Shown here one piece after another: positions 26,440 to 36,688 of a stretch of DNA of 64,000 bases; position 1 is the first letter of the stretch, and each line of letters opens with the position of its first letter. Source of the stretch: Rhizobium sp. AC27/96 (GTDB lineage Bacteria > Pseudomonadota > Alphaproteobacteria > Rhizobiales > Rhizobiaceae); contig NZ_LXKN01000009.1 in assembly GCF_001692325.1 (NCBI RefSeq), forward strand, positions 100,086-164,085, in the 5' to 3' direction. Made by a program: the position numbers and the translations under genes. The notes beneath the pieces are model-generated. The model made no database searches, was not told where the DNA came from, and was given only the letters and a program-made list of their open reading frames with translations.

Positions 26440-28257
26440 TTACGGTGCGCCGAAGTGGTTCGGGCCGATTGCAGGGGTTTGCCCGAAGGCGGAGAAGGGC
26501 GGCGGTGCGTTATCGCGTGTCGTCGGAACATCGAGATAGCTCATGATGTTTTCGACATGGCTCACCTGCGAGCGCAGATTGTCCAGCGACTTGCCAGTCA
26601 GATTGGTGCCGGCGGGCAATTGCGCCGTCAGCGGGTTCTCGTATCGGCCGTTGACGCGCAGCTCGTAATAGAGGTGCGGGCCGGTGGAGTAGCCGGTCGA
26701 GCCGACATAGGCGATGACCTGACCCTGGGTGACGCGCTGGCCGACGCGCAGGTCCGACGGGGTCGCCGAAATATGGGCATAGGTGGTTTCATAGCCGCCG
26801 TCGTGACGGATACGGACATATTTGCCGTAGCCGGTTTCCCAGGAAATCTTCTCGACGACACCATCGCCGGCGGCCTGGATCGGGCTGCCCATCGGCGCGC
26901 GGAAATCGACGCCGTTGTGGAATTTCTTCACGCCGAGGATCGGATGAATACGCCAGGCAAAACCGTCGCCAAGAGTTCCGTTCGGCACGGGGCGATGCAC
27001 CAGCGACTTGGCGATGGAATGGCCGCCCTCATCGTAGAATTCCGAAGGACCTTCGCCGCCATCCTTGTGCAGATAGAAGCGGTGCGCATCGCCATCGGCG
27101 TGGAATTCGATGAACATCAACTCGTTCTGACCATCATCGGCCTTGCGGAAGAGCAGGTCGACGCTGTCGGGCGCGTCTTCGATGCTTGTGAGCGAAATAC
27201 CCTTGGCCTTGGCAAGCTTGACCAGCTGCTGGGCACATTCCTTGCTGAGGCCGGCCTTTTCCAGCTTGGCGCTGACGGCGGCCTCATCTCTGTCGTCGAC
27301 GTCCTTGAGATCGACGGCCGCCACTTCCGTGGAGGAGGGCGCGTCCATCTGGCTCTCGCTATACAAAGTCGAAAACAGCCGGTCGTTGGCCATGGGCACG
27401 AAGCCGTCCGCGTCGTCTCGCGCGACGACCCGCTCCGGTGTCTTGTCGCCGCTCAACCGCGCCATGATCAGTTTCGGGCGAGAGCCGCCCTTCTTCTCCA
27501 GAAGCAGTTCCAGGCTGTCGCCGGGGGAAACCGTATCGGTTTCGAGAGCCCGTTGCAGTTCGTCGCCGGCATCGCTGCTGAGGCCTGCGGATGCAAGAAT
27601 ATCCTGCAGATCCTGCTTGTCCTTCGGCATGGACACCAGCCGGCGGAATTCGCGGCCGGGTTCGCCGGTCGTTGCCCTCGATACGCTGACATTCAGCGGC
27701 ACGCCGCGAACGGGGAAGCGGGAGCGGCGGACGGCATCGTAGTGCGTGGTTTGCGGATAGATGCCATGGCGGATATCCGACAGCGACGGCGGCGAGAACA
27801 CGGCCTCGTCGATGGATTCGCGTCCATAGGAGGCATTGAGCGCTGCGGCGTTGGCGCGCGTGCCTGCCGCGTCGGTGGGTTTGAACACCAGCGTCGTGCG
27901 GTGATAGGTGAAAATACGGGTCTCGCCGCTCGAGAGCTTTTCTGCAACCTGGGCGAAGCGGGCGCCATCAAATCGCTCTTTCGCAGCGGCCAGGCGCGTG
28001 CTCTTGGGCATTGCGGGCTGGGGGCGCAGCATCTGGCCCGTGTGCACCGGCACGGCCTGTTCGATGGTGTGGCGCGCCAGCAGCGGATAGAGCACGGTGG
28101 CGAGCAGGCCGAAGGATGCGGTTCCGGCCAGCCCGATGGCGATCAGATGACGAAGATGTGCGGATCGGGGCAGAAATGGAATATGAAAGTCATGATGCGG
28201 CCGAGCCTGGATCGCAGCCTCTGCAGGAAATTGGACGCGTAATGGACTTTCGGCCAT
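26440..28257 (-). CDS. Large M23-family peptidase with altered zinc motif
   Basis: A 605-residue envelope protein. One membrane helix near residues 37-60 (LIAIGLAGTASFGLLATVLY) anchors it, with the rest in the periplasm. A LysM-like stretch (VSPGDSLELLLEKKG, about residue 240) precedes the C-terminal LytM/M23 domain. The first zinc motif, HNGVD, is intact. The second, normally HLHYE, reads HLYYE: His528 is kept but the following zinc ligand position is Tyr530. It could be a low-activity or non-catalytic septation or growth protein. It has its own promoter region upstream and no operon partner. Confidence 0.87.
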   Translation of the reverse strand: MAESPLRVQFPAEAAIQARPHHDFHIPFLPRSAHLRHLIAIGLAGTASFGLLATVLYPLLARHTIEQAVPVHTGQMLRPQPAMPKSTRLAAAKERFDGARFAQVAEKLSSGETRIFTYHRTTLVFKPTDAAGTRANAAALNASYGRESIDEAVFSPPSLSDIRHGIYPQTTHYDAVRRSRFPVRGVPLNVSVSRATTGEPGREFRRLVSMPKDKQDLQDILASAGLSSDAGDELQRALETDTVSPGDSLELLLEKKGGSRPKLIMARLSGDKTPERVVARDDADGFVPMANDRLFSTLYSESQMDAPSSTEVAAVDLKDVDDRDEAAVSAKLEKAGLSKECAQQLVKLAKAKGISLTSIEDAPDSVDLLFRKADDGQNELMFIEFHADGDAHRFYLHKDGGEGPSEFYDEGGHSIAKSLVHRPVPNGTLGDGFAWRIHPILGVKKFHNGVDFRAPMGSPIQAAGDGVVEKISWETGYGKYVRIRHDGGYETTYAHISATPSDLRVGQRVTQGQVIAYVGSTGYSTGPHLYYELRVNGRYENPLTAQLPAGTNLTGKSLDNLRSQVSHVENIMSYLDVPTTRDNAPPPFSAFGQTPAIGPNHFGAP

Positions 28258-28389
28258 GAAGTGAGGAACCCTGCAGACTGCGGTGGGCCCAAACTAGGGC
28301 AAATCGTGGCAAAATCTAGGCAAATATTACGAGTCCGTTAATTGCCGTGATCGTCCACAGGTCCAGATTCGCGTGTTCGGGGTGATTCG

Positions 28390-29748
28390 TCAACTGAAGA
28401 TGGTGTCGTAGAGCAGCTTGAAGTTCAGCACCAGAATGATTGCGGCGACTAGCCAGGAGAGGACGGCAACGCCCCTGGAAACGACGAAACTGCCCATTTT
28501 CTCGCGATTCGTAACGAATTGGACCAGTGGAATGACCGCGAAGGGTAGCTGCATGGACAGGATGACCTGGCTGAGCACGAGCAGGTTGGCAGTACCTTTT
28601 TCACCATAAATGGCGGTCACGAACACAACTGGAATAATTGCGAGGCCGCGGGTCAAAAGTCGCCTTGCCCAGTGCGGAATCCGCAGGCGAAGGAAGCCTT
28701 CCATCACAATCTGGCCGGCAAGCGTCGCCGTAACGGTCGAATTGAGGCCCGAGGCGAGCAGTGCGACAGCAAACAGGGTCGAGGCGATGCCGAGGCCGAG
28801 CAGGGGCGACAACAATTCATATGCATCGCCGATTTCGGCGACATCGGCATGTCCGCTATCGTGGAAGGCGGCGGCGGCGACGATCAGGATGGCGGCGTTG
28901 ACGAAGAGCGCCAGCATCAGGGCGATGGTGCTGTCGAGCGTCGCCCATTTGATGGCGTCGCGGCGGCCCTCGTCGTTGCGCTTGTAGGCGCGGGTCTGCA
29001 CGATCGAGGAATGCAGGTAGAGATTATGCGGCATGACGGTCGCGCCGATGATGCCCATGGCGATGTAGAGCATCGCCGGATTGGTGACGATCTCTGGCGA
29101 CGGAATGAAACCGTCGAGGATTGCTGCAACAGGCGGCGCCGCCGCGGCGATCTGCACGGCAAAGCAGGTGGCGATGACGATCAGCAGTGCGATGACGAAG
29201 GCTTCGAGGTAGCGGAAGCCCTTGCTCATCAGAAGCAGCAGCAGGAAGGCATCCAGCGCCGTGATCAGCGCGCCGCCGATCAGCGGAATTCCGAACAGCA
29301 GCTGCAAAGCGATCGCCGTGCCGATGACTTCGGCGAGATCGCAGGCGATGATGGCGAGTTCGCAGGCAAACCACAGAACCAGGCTGACGGGCCGGGGATA
29401 ATGATCGCGGCAGGCCTGGGCGAGATCGCGGCCGGTAACGATGCCGAGCCGGGCGGACAGCGCCTGCAGCAGGATTGCCATCAGGTTCGACAGCATGATG
29501 ACGGCGAGCAGCGTGTAGCCGAATTGCGCGCCGCCGGCGAGGTCGGTCGCCCAGTTGCCGGGGTCCATGTAGCCGACTGAGATCATGTAACCCGGTCCGG
29601 CGAAGGCAAGCAGGCGCCGGATCCAGCTACCGGCATGGGGCACTTTTACCGTGGAATTGACTTCAGGAAGGCTTGGGCGGTCGTCTTCATCTGCACTGGC
29701 GAATTTCCACGCGCGCTGTCGCGTGGCGGCTTCCTGAATCTGCGTCAT
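28390..29748 (-). CDS. mntH: Nramp-family divalent metal (manganese) transporter
   Basis: A 452-residue proton-coupled importer of Mn(II), and possibly Fe(II), in the inner membrane. It has the Nramp signature in the first helix ([12 protein letters not shown], the DPGN motif that binds metal) and the helix-6 motif [15 protein letters not shown], with about 11 hydrophobic segments. I chose the ATG at 29748 (MTQIQEAA); the longer frame would begin inside the promoter. In rhizobia mntH is usually controlled by Mur, but I could not identify a clear Mur box. Confidence 0.93.
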   Translation of the reverse strand: MTQIQEAATRQRAWKFASADEDDRPSLPEVNSTVKVPHAGSWIRRLLAFAGPGYMISVGYMDPGNWATDLAGGAQFGYTLLAVIMLSNLMAILLQALSARLGIVTGRDLAQACRDHYPRPVSLVLWFACELAIIACDLAEVIGTAIALQLLFGIPLIGGALITALDAFLLLLLMSKGFRYLEAFVIALLIVIATCFAVQIAAAAPPVAAILDGFIPSPEIVTNPAMLYIAMGIIGATVMPHNLYLHSSIVQTRAYKRNDEGRRDAIKWATLDSTIALMLALFVNAAILIVAAAAFHDSGHADVAEIGDAYELLSPLLGLGIASTLFAVALLASGLNSTVTATLAGQIVMEGFLRLRIPHWARRLLTRGLAIIPVVFVTAIYGEKGTANLLVLSQVILSMQLPFAVIPLVQFVTNREKMGSFVVSRGVAVLSWLVAAIILVLNFKLLYDTIFS

Positions 29749-29785
29749 AGGGGCTCCGGGAGAGACGAATTGTGAACTACCTAAA

Positions 29786-29814
29786 TAAATATGCCAGATA
29801 TCAAGATTATGCAA
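29786..29814 (-). promoter_or_regulatory. Promoter of mntH
   Basis: On the minus strand TTGCAT (29809-29814), a 17-base spacer and TATTTA (29786-29791) make a plausible sigma-70 promoter. It gives a leader of roughly 30 bases. The rest of the gap up to 30146 contains no gene or structure I can support. Confidence 0.5.
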
Positions 29815-30146
29815 CATGCTATATTTCTTGGTTTTGGCATTTTTATCGAGTCGGAAAGCCCGGATTCAGGCGGTTCTCATTCTTGATAAAGGTGGCGTGG
29901 CTGTATCCTCGACGCGGCGAGGCCGGTCGATTCGCACGTAGCGGGGAGGGAGGCGGCCGATCGGAACGGTCCGCGATAAGTACATGCCGGTGAGGACGAT
30001 GCGTCGGGGATGATGTGTTCGGCAAGGCAAGCCGCATTCCGCGGCTTGTCACTGCCTGTTTCGCAAGGTTGCGGCTGGCAGGTTTGCCATCGGATATTGG
30101 CATCCTCCGCCGCGTCGGGTGACGGAGGGTGGCTTCCGATCAGCGC

Positions 30147-30896
30147 CTATTCGGCGGCGTCGTGTTTGGAAATGGAATCGCGGACCACGCCATATTGGCC
30201 GCCCCAGCGATCGGTCATCTCGGCGCGGATATCCCAGAGCTCGGGAAAGAAGCGATGGCGCGTGCCGGCCTGCAGCAGCTCGACCGGGCGTCCCTTGAGG
30301 GATTTCGAACCGAGCCCGATGGAACGCTGGATCAGGTAGATGTGGTTGGCGCGGAATTTCTGGAACAGTTCGTCATATTCCACCAGCGCTTCGGCGACCA
30401 CGTAGCTGTCGCCGTGATCGTACTTGCTGTCATAGATATCTTCGACCGTCAGGCCTGGGGCATCGAGATAATACGTCTTGAAGGCGTGCCAGAGGTCCGG
30501 CGGCATGCGCAGCAGGAATTTGAAGCCGGGCGATTCCTGGCCGCTGCCATTGCCGAGTTGCAGGCGAACTTCCTGGTACTCTCTTGGCGACATGGTTTCC
30601 AGGAGATCGAGCTGGGTGGTCATCATGCGCATGAGGCGATGCACGCGGCCCATGAGGGTGACGACGCGGTGCGTGTTGCGCTCCTCCATGAAGCCGATGA
30701 CGTCGACCAGCGAATAGGCGATGAGCTTCATCCAGAGCTCTTCCACCTGATGAACGATCTGGAATTGCAATTCGTCGCCGTTGACCATGCCGTTCAACGG
30801 CTTCTGACAGGCGAGCAGCTTGTCGCATTGCAGATAAACGCCGTAGTCGCGCATGTCAGGCGCTTCGATGCGGGCGTAGTAGTCTTCCTTTTGCAT
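30147..30896 (-). CDS. Tryptophan 2,3-dioxygenase-like haem protein
   Basis: A 249-residue, cytoplasmic, all-helical haem protein of the TDO superfamily. By alignment from memory with bacterial TDO, the distal His (FQIVHQ, His49), the carboxylate-binding Arg (Arg111 in MSPREYQEVR) and the proximal haem His (His185 in FRANHIYLIQR) are kept. The canonical substrate loop GTGGS is replaced by GLGSKSLKG (194-202). TDO makes N-formylkynurenine, but this loop change leaves the substrate open. No other kynurenine genes are nearby. The divergent Lrp/AsnC gene probably regulates it. I chose the ATG at 30896 and give no symbol because the reaction is uncertain. Confidence 0.75.
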   Translation of the reverse strand: MQKEDYYARIEAPDMRDYGVYLQCDKLLACQKPLNGMVNGDELQFQIVHQVEELWMKLIAYSLVDVIGFMEERNTHRVVTLMGRVHRLMRMMTTQLDLLETMSPREYQEVRLQLGNGSGQESPGFKFLLRMPPDLWHAFKTYYLDAPGLTVEDIYDSKYDHGDSYVVAEALVEYDELFQKFRANHIYLIQRSIGLGSKSLKGRPVELLQAGTRHRFFPELWDIRAEMTDRWGGQYGVVRDSISKHDAAE

Positions 30897-30984
30897 CTTC
30901 GTTCCCTTTTCATCCGGCCCGCGGCCGCCAAGCATGTTTGCTCTTCATGAAGAGTACGAAGTTTCGGGTCGAACATTGTTCCTA

Positions 30985-31005
30985 TTTGTCATTCAAAATG
31001 GCAAA
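30985..31005. promoter_or_regulatory. Putative Lrp/AsnC-type operator
   Basis: TTTGTCATT-caa-AATGGCAAA is an inverted repeat with 9-base arms and one mismatch. It lies between the dioxygenase-like gene and the divergent Lrp-type gene, 42 bases from the latter's ATG. The length and A/T-rich arms fit Lrp-family sites. Confidence 0.65.
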
Positions 31006-31047
31006 ATGAGAGTACGATCGATCGCTTATAGAGACTAGGAGAGAACG

Positions 31048-31518
31048 ATGGAGCTGGACGCGCTCGACCGCAAGATCATCGCCGCATTGGAGGTCGATGC
31101 CCGCATCTCGTTCGCGGCGCTTGCCGATCTCGTCGGTCTCAGCAAGACGCCATGCTGGAAGCGGGTGAAGGCTTTGGAGGAGGCTGGAGTAATCCGGGGC
31201 TACAGGACGGCGCTGGATCCGGCCCGGCTCGGCTTCGGGCTGGAGGCTTTCGTGCAGGTATCGATTGATGTCGAGCGTTTCGATGCCTTCGAAGCCGCCG
31301 TGCGCCGTCATCCGCTGATCTGGCGCTGTCATGCGACCACGGGCGAGGCCGACTATCTCCTGCATATCTTGGCCACAGACATGGCGGCGCTCGACCGGCT
31401 GTTGCGGCAGGAACTCAACAGGCTGCCCGGCGTGCGCCATACCGTGACGTCGATGTCGACGCGGGAGATCAAGTCGGACATTTCATTGGCCGAGGCGGCG
31501 CGGCACGCGGATAGCTAG
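31048..31518 (+). CDS. Lrp/AsnC family transcriptional regulator
   Basis: A 156-residue amino-acid-responsive regulator. The N-terminal helix-turn-helix (LDRKIIAALEVDARISFAAL ... LSKTPCWKRVKALEEAG) is followed by the RAM ligand-binding domain with CHATTGEADYLLHI. TAGGAGAG lies just upstream of the ATG. It is divergent from the dioxygenase-like gene with a palindrome between, which suggests local control by an aromatic amino acid. Its last 4 bases overlap the convergent TetR gene. Confidence 0.9.
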   Translation: MELDALDRKIIAALEVDARISFAALADLVGLSKTPCWKRVKALEEAGVIRGYRTALDPARLGFGLEAFVQVSIDVERFDAFEAAVRRHPLIWRCHATTGEADYLLHILATDMAALDRLLRQELNRLPGVRHTVTSMSTREIKSDISLAEAARHADS

Positions 31519-32141
31519 TTGCCGGCACCGCCATGCCGCATCGATCCGACGAGGCTGCGGACCAGCCTGTCGCCGACATCGACCAGCGGGAATGATTTCC
31601 CCGATCGGAGCCATTCGGCGAAGAGGCCGTTCATCGAGCATTGAAGGGCGCGGGCCGCGGCATTGATCGTCCATCGCGATGCAAGCGTGCCCTGTTGATC
31701 AGCCATCTCGATCAGCTTCTGCAGCTTGCCGAACATTTCCTCGTTGGCGGTGATGATGCGCTGGGCGGCGTCGGAAAGATGCTCGGTGAATTCGCAGCCG
31801 AGAATCATGATGGCGAAGACCCGCTGCTGATGCTCGTCATTTGCCAGAATATGCAGAACCTCGATCGCGCCTTGCTCGATGAGGCCGAGCGGATCGTCAT
31901 GGCCATGTTCGATGGCATAGTCGACGATCGCTTCCTGCGGCAGGCGGATCTCGCGGTGCAGCGCCGTCAGGACCTCGGCCTTGTCCTTGAAATGCCAGTA
32001 GATCGCGCCGCGCGTCACGCCGGCGCGCTGAGCGATCTTCTCGAGGCTCGAGCCGCTGACGCCATTCTCGTAGAAAATCTCGGCGGCGGCAGTCAGGACT
32101 TCTTCCCTTGTCTTGGCTGCATCTTCCTTGGTTCTGCGCAT
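31515..32141 (-). CDS. TetR family regulator of the adjacent RND pump (AcrR-like)
   Basis: A 208-residue repressor. The TetR helix-turn-helix is at residues about 12-55 (VLTAAAEIFYENGVSGSSLEKIA ... GVTRGAIYWHFKDK, abbreviated), closely like AcrR/TtgR in GVTRGAIYWHF. The rest is the helical drug-binding domain. It is divergent from the membrane-fusion gene at 32344 and a 24-base AcrR-like operator lies between them. It probably represses the pump and itself until a toxic compound binds. Confidence 0.92.
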   Translation of the reverse strand: MRRTKEDAAKTREEVLTAAAEIFYENGVSGSSLEKIAQRAGVTRGAIYWHFKDKAEVLTALHREIRLPQEAIVDYAIEHGHDDPLGLIEQGAIEVLHILANDEHQQRVFAIMILGCEFTEHLSDAAQRIITANEEMFGKLQKLIEMADQQGTLASRWTINAAARALQCSMNGLFAEWLRSGKSFPLVDVGDRLVRSLVGSMRHGGAGN

Positions 32142-32274
32142 GCTCCTCCTAGAAGCTTTCCTGAGACGAAAGGGGGTCTTTCCGCCGCACTCTATCTATT
32201 TGATTTAAAGAGATAATACCCAGACCGCACGTGCAGTTCCGGATATCACGCAAAAAATCGCATCGATTTGATAT

Positions 32275-32303
32275 TTACAATCATTCATGTATGTTTGTAT
32301 ATT
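32275..32303 (+). promoter_or_regulatory. RND pump promoter with overlapping AcrR-type operator
   Basis: TTACAA (32275-32280), a 17-base spacer and TATATT (32298-32303) make a good promoter. Inside it, 32276-32299 is a 24-base dyad: TACAATCATTCA and TGTATGTTTGTA match as inverted halves at 10 of 12 positions. It resembles the E. coli AcrR operator in length and in its TACA/TGTA ends. A bound repressor would cover both promoter boxes. Confidence 0.75.
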
Positions 32304-32343
32304 GCGCCGCAACAAAAATGTCTGAGATCGCGGTGATTTTCCC

Positions 32344-33513
32344 ATGACGACGCAACATTCTTTCCTCCTGCGCAACAGCCTTATGGCAGCAGGGCTGCTT
32401 ATTTTCAGCGCATTTCCCTCCCTCGCGCAGCAGGCCGGCCAGATGCCGCCGCCGCAGGTGACGGCGATCGATGTCAAGCCCCAGACCGTATCGCTCACCT
32501 ATGAATATGCTGCGCGCATCTCCGCCTTTAGGCAAGTCGATGTGCGGGCCCGGGTCGGCGGTATCCTGTTGAAAAGGAACTTTGTCGAGGGTGCCGAGGT
32601 CAAGGCTGGCGATGTGTTGTTCCGGATCGATCCGGCAACCTACCAGGCGGCGCTGGCACAGGCACAGGCGCAATTGCAGCAAAGCCAGGCGCAATTGGCC
32701 CAGGGACAGCGCGAGGAGAAGCGCAACGTTACGCTCTTCCAGCAGAATGCCGCGACACAGAAGGCCCGCGACGATGCCATTTCAACCCGAGAGCTGGCAG
32801 AAGCAGCCGTTGCCGCCGCGCAGGCGCAGCTTCAGACGGCGCAGCTCAATCTCGATTATACCCAGGTGACGGCGCCCATCGGCGGTATCACCAGCCTGGA
32901 GCAGGTCTCCGAAGGCAGCCTCATCGGCACCACGGGCGATACGGGCCTGCTCACCAGCATCACTCAGCTCGATCCGGTCTACGTCAATTTCTCCTTCTCG
33001 GATTCGGAAGCTGCCGAAGTGCGCAAGCTCATCGACATGAAGAAGGCCAAGGGCGAGGCGCCCAATCTCGGCGTCAAGATCTCCTTCGGTGACGGCACGA
33101 GCTACGATCATGACGGCGCCGTCGACTTCACCTCTTCCACGATCGATGTGTCGACGGGTACGCTGCAGGCGCGCGCCGTGGTCGACAATCCCGATCGCCG
33201 GCTGCTGCCGGGCCAGTTCGTGCGCGCCAGGGTGACGGGCGTTTCGCTCGACAATGCCATCACCATCCCCGAAGTCGCCTTGATGCAGAGCCCGCAGGGC
33301 CAGTTCGTCTACACGATCGACCAGGATGGAAAGGCGCATGTCAATCCGGTGACGCTCGGCCAGAAGCTCGGCAATAGCTGGCTGGTGCTCTCTGGCCTGA
33401 AGGCCGGCGACAGGCTGATCACCGAAGGCATCATCAAAGTACGTCCGGGCGCACCGGTACAGGCGACGGCGGATGCAGCGCCTAAAGACACGAAAAAGGT
33501 GGTGCAAAACTGA
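32344..33513 (+). CDS. RND efflux periplasmic adaptor (AcrA/MexA family)
   Basis: A 389-residue membrane-fusion protein linking the inner-membrane pump to an outer-membrane channel. It has an N-terminal signal ending FPSLAQQ. No lipobox cysteine is visible. Then come a first lipoyl half ([20 protein letters not shown]), a Gln/Ala-rich coiled-coil hairpin (about residues 100-160), the second lipoyl half ([14 protein letters not shown]) and a beta-barrel domain. Its stop overlaps the pump gene's start by one base (TGATG). No outer-membrane factor gene follows. Confidence 0.92.
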   Translation: MTTQHSFLLRNSLMAAGLLIFSAFPSLAQQAGQMPPPQVTAIDVKPQTVSLTYEYAARISAFRQVDVRARVGGILLKRNFVEGAEVKAGDVLFRIDPATYQAALAQAQAQLQQSQAQLAQGQREEKRNVTLFQQNAATQKARDDAISTRELAEAAVAAAQAQLQTAQLNLDYTQVTAPIGGITSLEQVSEGSLIGTTGDTGLLTSITQLDPVYVNFSFSDSEAAEVRKLIDMKKAKGEAPNLGVKISFGDGTSYDHDGAVDFTSSTIDVSTGTLQARAVVDNPDRRLLPGQFVRARVTGVSLDNAITIPEVALMQSPQGQFVYTIDQDGKAHVNPVTLGQKLGNSWLVLSGLKAGDRLITEGIIKVRPGAPVQATADAAPKDTKKVVQN

Positions 33514-36500
33514 TGTTGGGCAACAGATTCTTCATCGACCGCCCCGTTTTCGCGGCGGTTATCTCGATCGTCATCCTGCTTGCGGGCGCCGTCTGCATCC
33601 GCATCCTGCCGATCGCGCAATATCCCGAGCTGACGCCGCCGCAGGTCGTGGTCACCGCGACCTATCCCGGCGCCAGCGCCGAAACTGTAGCGCAGACCGT
33701 TGCTGCTCCGCTGGAGCAGCAGATCAACGGCGTCGAAAACATGCTCTACATGCAGTCGACGAACTCCAACAGCGGCGCGATGCAGATCACCGTGACCTTT
33801 GCGCTCGGCACGGATCCAGACCAGGCTGCGATCAACGTCAACAACCGCGTGCAGCGGGCGGTCTCGACCCTGCCGCAGGACGTGACGCGCCTTGGCGTCG
33901 TCGTCACCAAGCGCTCGACCTCGATCCTCGGCTTCGTGGCGATGTACTCGACCGACAGCCGCTATGACCGCACCTATGTCGGCAATTATGCGCTTTTGAA
34001 CGTCATCGACGATCTCAAGCGCATTCCCGGCATCGGCGATGTCAACCTGCTCGGCGATGTCGATTATTCGATGCGCATCTGGCTGCGGCCGGACAAGCTC
34101 GCGCAATATAATCTGACGCCGAGCGATGTCGCGACCGCCATCCAGGAGCAGAATTCGCAGTTTGCCGCCGGCCGCTTCGGCGATCAGCCCAGCAACAATC
34201 CGCAGGCCTTCACCTAGACGGTGACGACACAGGGCCGCCTGCCCGATGTCGAAGGCTTCGGCGAGATCATCCTGCGCTCGACCAGCAATGCTGCGACGCT
34301 ACGATTGAAGGATGTCGCGCGCATCGAGCTCGGCACCAAGAGCTATTCGACCCAGAGCAGCCTCAACGGCACGCCGGCCGTGCCGATCGCCGTCTATCTG
34401 CAGCCGGGCGCCAATGCCTTGAATACGATGGCGGCGCTGAAGTCGCGCCTCGACGAGCTGCAAAAGTCCTTCCCGCAAGGGGTCGCCTATCAGATCCCCT
34501 ATGACACGACGAAGTTCATTCAGGTGTCGATCGAGGAGGTGGTCAAAACCTTCATCGAGGCGATCCTCCTCGTCATCATCGTGGTCTTCGTGTTCCTGCA
34601 GAACTGGCGGGCAACCCTGATCCCGGTCATCGCCGTGCCGATCTCGATCATCGGCACATTCGCCGGCATGTATCTGCTCGGGTTCTCGATCAATCTCTTG
34701 ACCCTGTTCGGGTTGGTGCTGGCCATCGGTATCGTGGTCGACGACGCCATCGTCGTGCTCGAAAACGTCGAACGACTGATGTCGACGGAGAAACTGTCGC
34801 CGAGAAAGGCAGCCATCAAGGCGATGGGCGAAGTCACGGGGCCGGTTATCGCCATCGTGCTGGTGCTCTGCGCCGTGTTCATTCCGGTCTCCTTCATGGG
34901 CGGGCTGGCGGGCCAGATGTACAAGCAGTTCGCCGTCACCATCGCGATCTCGGTCACGCTATCGGGCATCGTGGCGCTGACGCTGACGCCGGCGCTCTGC
35001 GCGCTGATCCTGAAACCCGGCCATCACGAGCCGATCCTGCCCTTCCGTATCTTCAACCGCGCTTTCGAGCGCTTGACCGCGGGCTACGCCGCCGGTGTCG
35101 CCTTCTTCCTGAAGCGTGTCATCGTCGGCTGCGTGCTCGTTGCCGGCCTGCTCGGCGTCACCGGCTATCTCTTCTATACGCTGCCGGGCTCGCTGGTGCC
35201 GGATGAAGACCAGGGTTCGCTGTTCCAGATCGCCATCCTGCCGCCGGCGGCGTCGCTGACGCGCACCCAGGCCGTTATGGATGAGGCGCTTGTGAACACC
35301 GAGAAGCTTCCCGGCGTCGAGAACGTCTTTGCCGTCTCCGGCTTCGACTTGCTCTCGGGCGGCCTGAAGAGCAGCGCCGGCGTCGCCTTCGTGACGCTGA
35401 AGGACTGGAGCGAGCGCAAGACGCCCGAGCTCGATGCCCGCAATCTCGCAGGCCCGTTGATCGGCGCCAACATGGGCATCAAGGATGCCATGGTGCTTGC
35501 CTTCAACCCGCCGCCGATCCAGGGCCTGTCGACCACGGGCGGTTTCGAGGTCTATGTGCAGGACCGCAGCGGCAAGGGCGTCGCGGGGCTTTCCGAACAG
35601 GCACAGAAGCTTGTCGCGGCGGCCTCCAAGCGGCCGGAGCTGGCGGCCGTGCGCACGACGCTCGACGCCAACGTCCCGCAGTTCCGCGCCGATCTCGACC
35701 GCGAAAAGGCGAAGGCGCTCGGCGTGCCGATCAACTCGGTCTTCGATGCGATGCAGGCGACCTTCGGCAGCCTCTACGTGAACGACTTCACGCTCTACGG
35801 CCGCAACTATCAGGTCAACCTGCAGTCGGAAGCGCCCTTCCGCGAATCGCCCGACGATCTGCGTCAGGTCTTCGTGCGCTCCGACAGCGGCAAGATGATT
35901 CCGCTCGATGCGCTCATCAAGGTGGAGCGCGTCATCGGCCCGGACCAGCTCGAACGCTACAATGCCTTCAATGCCGCCAAGATCACCGGCAATCCGGCGC
36001 CCGGCTACACGTCAGGCGATGCGATCAAGGCCATGCAGCAGGTGGCGGCCGAGACATTGCCGGAGGGATTCCAGATCGCCTGGACGGGGTCTGCCTATCA
36101 GGAGCTGGAGACCAGCGGCGCCGGCACTCAGGCAATGATCTTCGGCGTCATCATGGTGTTCCTGATCCTTGCCGCACAGTATGAGAAGTGGAGCCTGCCG
36201 CTCGCCGTCATCACCGCGATCCCGTTCGCGCTGTTCGGTGCGCTGCTCGCCACCTATCTGCGCGGGCTCACCAACGACGTCTACTTCCAGATCGGCATGG
36301 TGACGCTGATTGGCCTGGCGGCAAAGAACGCCATTCTGATCGTCGAATTCGCGGTGCTGAAACGCAAGGAAGGCATGGGTGCGGCCGAAGCGGCGCTCGA
36401 GGCGGCGCGGCTGCGCTTCCGCCCGATCGTGATGACCTCGCTCGCCTTCATCCTCGGTGTCGTGCCGCTCGCCATCAGCACCGGCGCCGGCTCGGCCAGC

Positions 36501-36671
36501 CGCCACGCCATCGGCACCGGCGTCATCGGCGGCATGCTGGCAGCGACCTTCATCGCCACCTTCTTCATCCCGATGTTCTATCGTCTCATCGCTTGGAAGC
36601 AGCCGAAGCCGGTAGAGGATGACGAGGACGATGCGATCGATCATCGCCCGCATGCGCAGGCTGCGGAGTAG
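33513..36671 (+). pseudogene. RND efflux inner-membrane pump (AcrB family) interrupted by an in-frame amber codon
   Basis: The frame encodes an AcrB-type proton/drug antiporter of 1052 positions, the usual family length. Codon 235 (34215-34217) is TAG, in [15 protein letters not shown]. Relatives have an aromatic residue, usually Tyr or Phe, at this site, so one base change (TAC or TAT to TAG) explains it. Both sides are otherwise intact: [11 protein letters not shown] in helix 4 and [12 protein letters not shown] in helix 10 keep the proton-relay residues. A GTG at 34221 could restart translation but would lack the first helix and most of the porter domain. It is either a true pseudogene, a suppressible allele or a sequencing error. 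Confidence 0.85.
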
Positions 36672-36688
36672 GGTATCCTGCTCCGCGC

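Noticed and set aside
29749..30146. Possible small genes in the 398-base gap between mntH and the dioxygenase-like gene
   Set aside because: The short frames on both strands have no ribosome-binding site or plausible composition. Only the mntH promoter could be supported.
30147..30896. Naming the dioxygenase-like gene kynA
   Set aside because: The substrate loop differs from canonical TDO and no kynurenine genes are nearby, so the symbol would overstate the evidence.
34221..36671. The second part of the AcrB-type frame as an independent gene with a GTG start
   Set aside because: It would start in the porter domain, lacks the first membrane helix and has no ribosome-binding site. It is treated as the 3' part of one interrupted gene.
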